From contig CADCFN010000008.1 of NCBI GenBank assembly GCA_902800715.1, forward strand, positions 62,001-126,000: 64,000 nucleotides of DNA, read 5' to 3'. Below the pieces are notes generated by a model, which saw only the letters and a list, made by a program, of their open reading frames with translations, had not been told where the DNA came from and did not search any database. The translations under genes and the position numbers were made by a program. Below, piece after piece: positions 59,417-64,000 of the stretch. The stretch comes from an uncultured Bacteroidales bacterium. Lineage in GTDB: Bacteria; Bacteroidota; Bacteroidia; Bacteroidales; Muribaculaceae. How positions within the stretch are numbered: the stretch's first letter is position 1; every line of letters starts with the position of its first letter.

Positions 59417-60475
59417 ATGGACATGTCGATAGAGAAAATGCTGTCTCATGTATATGAGATTGAAGGACTGATGCTCGTTACCCGTCGATTGGGTGAGGAG
59501 AATACGCCCGATGTCATCACCAATAAATTGAAACGCAAGGTGCGTGAACTCGCCGATATGTGTGGCGTTGAGCTCAAAGCGGCAGAGCCCGAAGCCCAGC
59601 CCGTTGAGGCCCAGCCTGCCGAGAAAGCCCAGCCCGAGCCTGCTGCCGACGTTCAAGAGCCAGTCCAAGAGCCAGTTCAAGAGCCAGCCCAAGAGCCAGC
59701 CCAAGAGGAGGCCGAGCATCTGCCCGAGGAGGATTATGATGCCGACGAGACCTGGCAGCACGACAATGGAGAAGAGTTCAAAGAGGTGTTCACGCTTGAC
59801 TATCAAGAGCCCCAGCATGAGGAAGAGAATCCCGAGCAGGTACCTGTCGAGGACCGTGAACCCGACGACGATATCACTGTGGAATTTATCGAGGCCGAAG
59901 ATGAGCCGGGAGAAGCTGTTGAAGATGAGGAATCGGATACTGAAGCGCCTGCTGCTGAAGCACCTGCCGACGAGCAGCCCGCAACACCTGCCGAGCCGGT
60001 AGTGATGCCTCCCGTGTTCCACATGCCTGATGACAGTGACGAGCCGACGCCTGCTCCCGACCCCAAAGTCATTCCTGAGGCCGAGGATGAGCCCGACATC
60101 ACCGTGGAGTTTATCGATGCCGAGGATGAGGCGCTTCCCGAGCCTGAGGATGAAATGCCCATCCCACCAGTTCCCACCGATTTCCCCGTAGTGGAAGAAA
60201 CCAACGCACCGTTGAGGGTGGATGAGAAACTGCAGCGCACCATGTCTAAGGACATCCGCAAGGCTATCTCACTCAACGACCGTTTCCGTTTCCAGCGCGA
60301 GCTGTTTGCCAACAGCGCCAACGCATTGGACACCGCTATCGAGCACATCGAGGCGATGCGCACCTATGGCAACGCTGAGTTGTACTTTTTCACCCAACTG
60401 GGGTGGGACCGCGACAACGAGGTGGTGCAGGACTTCATGAACATCGTGCGCAATCACTTCCAGCAGCGTAATTAA
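59417..60475 (+). CDS. Acidic Pro/Glu-rich repeat protein with conserved ends
   Basis: A 352-residue acidic soluble protein with no signal peptide. The first 55 residues look helical and structured (MSIEKMLSHVYEIEGLML, then KLKRKVRELADMCG). A long Glu/Pro/Ala-rich linker contains tandem EPVQ and EPAQ units (12-bp DNA repeats near 59657-59710) and two copies of DITVEFIEAED/DITVEFIDAED. The C-terminal 85 residues (LQRTMSKDIRKAISLNDRFR, then YGNAELYFFTQLGWDRD) look folded. A low-complexity linker joining two interaction domains is the best description; function is unknown. rsmI follows after 20 bp. Confidence 0.65.
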   Translation: MDMSIEKMLSHVYEIEGLMLVTRRLGEENTPDVITNKLKRKVRELADMCGVELKAAEPEAQPVEAQPAEKAQPEPAADVQEPVQEPVQEPAQEPAQEEAEHLPEEDYDADETWQHDNGEEFKEVFTLDYQEPQHEEENPEQVPVEDREPDDDITVEFIEAEDEPGEAVEDEESDTEAPAAEAPADEQPATPAEPVVMPPVFHMPDDSDEPTPAPDPKVIPEAEDEPDITVEFIDAEDEALPEPEDEMPIPPVPTDFPVVEETNAPLRVDEKLQRTMSKDIRKAISLNDRFRFQRELFANSANALDTAIEHIEAMRTYGNAELYFFTQLGWDRDNEVVQDFMNIVRNHFQQRN

Positions 60476-60495
60476 GAACGCCAATCTTAGCCGAG

Positions 60496-61230
60496 ATGGC
60501 AGGTAAGTTATACATAGTGCCGACACCGGTAGGCAATCTCGCCGACATGACACCTCGGGCTATCGAGGTGCTCAAGACCGTGGACACCGTGCTTGCCGAG
60601 GACACCCGCACCAGCGGCGTGCTGCTCAAGCATTTCGGTATAGCTACCCCCATGCGCAGCCACCACAAGTTCAACGAACACGAGGCTGTGGCAGCCGTTG
60701 TCGAACAATTGCAGGGCGGGGCGGTGATGGCACTCATCAGCGATGCAGGCACGCCGGGCATCAGCGACCCGGGTTTCCTGCTGTCACGCGAGTGCCGCCG
60801 TCAGGGCGTCGAGGTCGAGACTTTGCCTGGCCCCACTGCTTTTGTGCCGGCGCTGGTCAATTCGGGACTGCCGTGCGACCGTTTTGTCTTCGAGGGCTTT
60901 CTGCCCCAGAAGAAAGGCCGTGCCACCCGACTTGAAGAATTAAAGGAACAACCCTTGACGATGGTCTTCTACGAGTCGCCGTTGCGCCTGTTGAAGACCT
61001 TGCAGCAGTTTGCCGAGACTTTCGGCGCCGACCGCGAGGCCAGCGTAGTGCGCGAAATCAGCAAGATGCACAACACCACCCACAACGGCACGCTGGGCGA
61101 ACTGGTGGAGTATTTTACCGCCAACGCGCCGCGGGGCGAGATTGTCGTTGTCGTGGCTGGCTGTCCGCCCGTGGCTGCGGTCAAAGTTGACAAATATGCC
61201 GCCTTCAAGCAGAAGAGCGCTAGAGTGTGA
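60496..61230 (+). CDS. rsmI: 16S rRNA (cytidine1402-2'-O)-methyltransferase RsmI
   Basis: A 244-residue methyltransferase that modifies C1402 of 16S rRNA. Family motifs are LYIVPTPVGNLADMTPRA, the VLAEDTRTSG segment, LISDAGTPGISDPG and TMVFYESPLRLLKTL. Shorter than the E. coli enzyme (about 286 residues) at the C terminus, as is common in Bacteroidota. It is 20 bp after the acidic repeat gene and probably co-transcribed. Confidence 0.95.
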   Translation: MAGKLYIVPTPVGNLADMTPRAIEVLKTVDTVLAEDTRTSGVLLKHFGIATPMRSHHKFNEHEAVAAVVEQLQGGAVMALISDAGTPGISDPGFLLSRECRRQGVEVETLPGPTAFVPALVNSGLPCDRFVFEGFLPQKKGRATRLEELKEQPLTMVFYESPLRLLKTLQQFAETFGADREASVVREISKMHNTTHNGTLGELVEYFTANAPRGEIVVVVAGCPPVAAVKVDKYAAFKQKSARV

Positions 61231-61272
61231 GAAATATATTTTTGACTTGATAAACCATAAATTCAAATAGTT

Positions 61273-62160
61273 ATGAAACGGATTTTCTTTTTTGTATGGT
61301 TGATGATTGGCTTGGCAGTCTTGCCGGCCTGTCAACGTGGTAATAAGATGGATGAAGAGGCTATGCGCCAGGATTCCATCAATGCCGCCCTTCAGGATTC
61401 CATCAATACGGCCAATGCCGAAAAAGACAGCCTGATGCAGCTCATGGGCGACATTGCTGACGGTATGAACCAAATCAAGGAACTTGAGGATATCGTGTCG
61501 GTCAACAACCTGAGCGGCGAGACCGCTGACCGCAAGAAACAGCTGCGTGATGACATCGTACTCATCCAGGAGTCCATCAACAAGCACAAGCAGCGTCTGG
61601 CCGACCTTGAGAAGCGCCTCAAGCAGTCCACCAACTACAATGCGACGATGCAGAAGAGCATTGCTAACCTCAAGGCACAGCTTGAAGACCAGCAGAAGAC
61701 CATCAACGGCCTGACCGAGCAACTGGCTGCTGCCCATATCCAGATTAAGAACCTGAACCAGAGCGTAGACTCGCTGAACACCGTCAACAAGACGGTGACC
61801 AAGGAGAAAGAGGCTGCCCAACAGGAATCCAAGCAACTGACTCACGAGGTAACCAACCTGAACACTTGCTACTATGTCATCGGTTCCAAGAAGGAACTCA
61901 AGAATCACAAGATTATCGAGACGGGTTTCCTGCGCAAAACCAAGATTTTAGAGGGCGACTTCGAGATGTCTTATTTCACCAAGGCTGACCGCCGCACGCT
62001 CAATGAAATCCCCTTGCACAATAACAAGGCACAGGTGATGACCAACCATCCCAAGGACTCTTATGAGATTGTTGATCAGGGTGGCTCCAAGGTGCTGCGC
62101 ATCTTGAATCCTGGCCGTTTCTGGGAGAAGTCCAATTTCCTGGTGGTTAAGGTAGGTTAA
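61273..62160 (+). CDS. Coiled-coil lipoprotein resembling Cbp1-type adhesins
   Basis: A 295-residue lipoprotein with lipobox LPAC (Cys about residue 20). Residues 30-200 form a long coiled coil with heptads such as LEDIVSVNNLSG and ADLEKRLKQSTNY. The C-terminal 95 residues form a conserved-looking beta domain (YYVIGSKKELKNHKII, VLRILNPGRFWEKSNFLV). The plan resembles Bacteroidota lipoproteins annotated as Cbp1-family collagen-binding adhesins. That name is tentative here. Confidence 0.7.
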   Translation: MKRIFFFVWLMIGLAVLPACQRGNKMDEEAMRQDSINAALQDSINTANAEKDSLMQLMGDIADGMNQIKELEDIVSVNNLSGETADRKKQLRDDIVLIQESINKHKQRLADLEKRLKQSTNYNATMQKSIANLKAQLEDQQKTINGLTEQLAAAHIQIKNLNQSVDSLNTVNKTVTKEKEAAQQESKQLTHEVTNLNTCYYVIGSKKELKNHKIIETGFLRKTKILEGDFEMSYFTKADRRTLNEIPLHNNKAQVMTNHPKDSYEIVDQGGSKVLRILNPGRFWEKSNFLVVKVG

Positions 62161-62187
62161 AAGCGTAACCTGTAAATGTAAACTGCC

Positions 62188-63303
62188 ATGAAGGTCGTTC
62201 TGGCATTTGATAAGTTCAAAGGTTCGGCAACGGCTCAGCAACTTAACGAGGCCGCACAAGCAATCTTGTGCGGCTTTGATGGTATAAAAACGGTATCAGT
62301 CCCTGTCGCCGACGGTGGTGACGGCACGACCGAGGTGCTGGCGTCATCAAGCGAGGGGCAGTGGATAACCATGCCCACGATAGGCCCATTGATGCAACAG
62401 GCTCCGGTCACAGCCCGATACTTCCTGTGTGACGACGGCACCGCCCTCATCGAGGTGGCAGCCGCGAGCGGTCTGGCATTGCTTCCCCATGATGACCGCG
62501 ACGTGATGCGGGCTTCGACGCTGGGAACAGGACTGTTGATGCGTGATGCGATGGAACGGGGGAGCCGCAACATCGTGCTCGGATTGGGCGGCTCGGCGAC
62601 CTGCGATGCGGCAATGGGCATTCTTTGTGCCCTGGGTGCCGAATTCCTTGATGCCGAGTCCCATCACCTTTATCCTTGCGGCGAGAGCCTTGAAAAAATT
62701 GTCCATATCGAGACTTCAGGCATCCCTCAAACAGTTAAAAAGTGTAAATTCACACTATTGACTGATGTGGATAACCCCTTGTGCGGTGAACGGGGAACTG
62801 CTCAGGTTTTTGCTCCGCAAAAGGGTGCTTCGACCGGGCAAGTAGAGCAGTTGGAGCGCGGCATGGCTCATGTCGCCTCGATTGTCGGTGACGACATCGC
62901 CAGCAAGGCTGGTTGTGGCGCGGCGGGAGGCATTCCTGCCTTGATGATGCACCTGCTCGATTGTGAATTGCTGCCTGGCGCTCCCTACGTCCTTTCCCGT
63001 AACGGTCTTGCCGCAGCCCTCGATGGCGCAGACTTGGTCATCACGGGTGAAGGACGTCTTGACAACCAGACGCTCATGGGCAAGGGACCTAGCTGTGTCA
63101 TTAGGATGGCGCAAGAGCACGGTATCCCCGTTGCAGCACTCTGCGGTGCAATAGCGCCCGATTTTGACCCTGTAGCCGCTGGCTTGGTACGTGCCATTGC
63201 CGTGAGCGACGGTTTGCCGCTTGAAGAAGCGATGGATACACAGGTTACCTTGATGCGTGTGGCACAGGCGGTTAACCGATTGATAATGGATTATATTTCT
63301 TGA
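62188..63303 (+). CDS. Glycerate 2-kinase (GlxK/GarK family)
   Basis: A 371-residue cytoplasmic kinase that phosphorylates D-glycerate. Motifs include VVLAFDKFKGSATAQQL, VPVADGGDGTTEVL, GLGGSATCDAAMGIL and VITGEGRLDNQTLMGKGP. Length is typical. It lies 27 bp after the coiled-coil lipoprotein and 2 bp before the transporter gene. Glycerate or a related acid may be the transported substrate, but that is speculation. Confidence 0.92.
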   Translation: MKVVLAFDKFKGSATAQQLNEAAQAILCGFDGIKTVSVPVADGGDGTTEVLASSSEGQWITMPTIGPLMQQAPVTARYFLCDDGTALIEVAAASGLALLPHDDRDVMRASTLGTGLLMRDAMERGSRNIVLGLGGSATCDAAMGILCALGAEFLDAESHHLYPCGESLEKIVHIETSGIPQTVKKCKFTLLTDVDNPLCGERGTAQVFAPQKGASTGQVEQLERGMAHVASIVGDDIASKAGCGAAGGIPALMMHLLDCELLPGAPYVLSRNGLAAALDGADLVITGEGRLDNQTLMGKGPSCVIRMAQEHGIPVAALCGAIAPDFDPVAAGLVRAIAVSDGLPLEEAMDTQVTLMRVAQAVNRLIMDYIS

Positions 63304-63305
63304 AG

Positions 63306-64000
63306 ATGCAGTGGTTGAGCGACATATTTTTGACCCACTCGGCAGTGCAGGCGGTAGTCGTGCTGTCATTGTTGTGTGCCTGTGGTCTTGCCCTTGGCAA
63401 AATCAAGGTGCTTGGGGTGTCGCTTGGTGTGGCTTTTGTCTTCTTCTTGGGTATTCTGGCAGGTCATCTGGGCTTGTCGATAGATGCCGATATGCTGCAA
63501 TATGCACAGAATTTCGGCCTTGTCCTGTTTGTCTATGCTTTGGGACTTCAGGTGGGACCCGGTTTCTTCAGCTCGTTCCACAAGTCAGGTCTGTCGCTCA
63601 ACATGTGGGCGCTGGCTGTGGTGTTGGTGGGCACGGTGCTCACTCTGCTGTTGCCGTTGATGGGAATCAGCCTGAGCGATGCGGTGGGCATCATGTGCGG
63701 TGCCACGACCAATACACCTGCGCTTGCTGCAGCCCAGCAGACCTTAGCACAGTTGCATCAGCCCGAGAGTGGTGCTGCGCTGGGTTGTGCGGTGACCTAT
63801 CCCTTGGGTGTCGTGGGCGTTATCTTGGCTTTCGCCTTGATGCGCAAGGTGCTGGTGCGCGCCAGTGACCATCTCATTGATGACAGCGAGGAAGAGGCTG
63901 ACCACACTTTTATCGCCACCTATCAGGTGCGCAACGAGGGCATCATCGGCAAAACCGTGGGCGACTTGGCACGCATCAGCCCTCGTCAGTTTGTCATCTC
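63306..64000 (+). CDS. AspT/YidE-type transporter, 5' part cut by the window edge
   Basis: The frame is open from ATG 63306 to the end (231 complete codons). It shows five to six hydrophobic helices, including a VVLSLLCACGLALGKIKVLG start and the NFGLVLFVYALGLQVGPGFF motif (in part) typical of the YidE/YbjL/AspT family. CGATTNTPALAAAQQ is a hallmark loop. The C-terminal part begins a TrkA-C-like domain (TYQVRNEGIIGKTVGDL). These are secondary transporters, some of which exchange aspartate for alanine. It starts 2 bp after the glycerate kinase stop, so the two are probably one transcript. Confidence 0.85.
   Translation, partial: MQWLSDIFLTHSAVQAVVVLSLLCACGLALGKIKVLGVSLGVAFVFFLGILAGHLGLSIDADMLQYAQNFGLVLFVYALGLQVGPGFFSSFHKSGLSLNMWALAVVLVGTVLTLLLPLMGISLSDAVGIMCGATTNTPALAAAQQTLAQLHQPESGAALGCAVTYPLGVVGVILAFALMRKVLVRASDHLIDDSEEEADHTFIATYQVRNEGIIGKTVGDLARISPRQFVI

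Overview
The window looks like a chromosome segment of a gut-type Bacteroidales bacterion of Bacteroidota. The evidence is two SusC/SusD pairs, lipoproteins with relaxed lipoboxes, streptopain-like C10 peptidases with BspA-type leucine-rich repeats, a PorQ-type type IX secretion protein, and Bacteroidota -7 promoter boxes (TAnnTTTG) in front of many genes. Muribaculaceae or a Prevotella relative is my best guess, but the family cannot be fixed from this sequence alone. There are no rRNA genes, CRISPR arrays, intact insertion sequences or prophage genes. One tRNA gene is present.

Layout. 0-3 kb: ettA and a lipoprotein on the minus strand. 3-9.9 kb: a plus-strand run of a DUF3822-like protein, rsmD, SusC, SusD, a Fur-family regulator and mtgA, tightly packed with two 4-10 bp overlaps. 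10-11 kb: a two-gene split LysO-type exporter (minus). 11-19.5 kb: a secreted protease block (lipoprotein, M6 metalloprotease, two C10-LRR-dockerin proteases). 19.6-24 kb: a minus-strand operon of DUF1599, a DoxX-like membrane protein, a kinase-AAA+ fusion and a YbjN-like protein. 24.1-30.5 kb: one giant modular protein with starch-binding-like modules. 31-36 kb: polyprenol-phosphate mannosyltransferase, a PMCA-type Ca2+ ATPase and a secreted protein sharing a C-terminal domain with the giant protein. 36-43 kb: a polysaccharide utilisation locus (SusC, SusD, GH18, DUF1735-LamG) resembling N-glycan loci of Bacteroides, followed by manA. 44-49.6 kb: mltG, a DUF2007-like protein, a membrane protein, porQ, a secreted protein and a small membrane ORF that ends in a MITE-like element. 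49.8-54.7 kb: an SH3-like secreted protein, an LRR-dockerin protein and a third C10-dockerin protease, separated by GAGACGCAAAA hairpins. 54.9-56.6 kb: an AAA ATPase beside tRNA-Ser(GCU). 56.7-64 kb: a membrane protein, a tiny HExxH membrane protein overlapping dacB, an acidic repeat protein, rsmI, a coiled-coil lipoprotein, glycerate kinase and the start of a YidE/YbjL-type transporter.

How the genes may work together. The proteases, LRR proteins and GH18 locus suggest life on host or dietary glycoproteins: protein backbone cut by C10/M6 proteases, N-glycans released by GH18 and imported by SusCD, with ManA downstream for mannose. Five proteins end in dockerin-like calcium-binding pairs, with no cohesin or scaffoldin in view. 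Two others end in a shared domain that resembles a T9SS sorting signal, and porQ is present.

The most interesting items for follow-up are the kinase-AAA+ fusion and its small partner, the HExxH mini-protein coupled to dacB, the set of dockerin-tailed proteins, promoters placed so close to start codons that leaderless or near-leaderless mRNA is likely, and 7-bp and 9-bp tandem repeats that run into gene ends.
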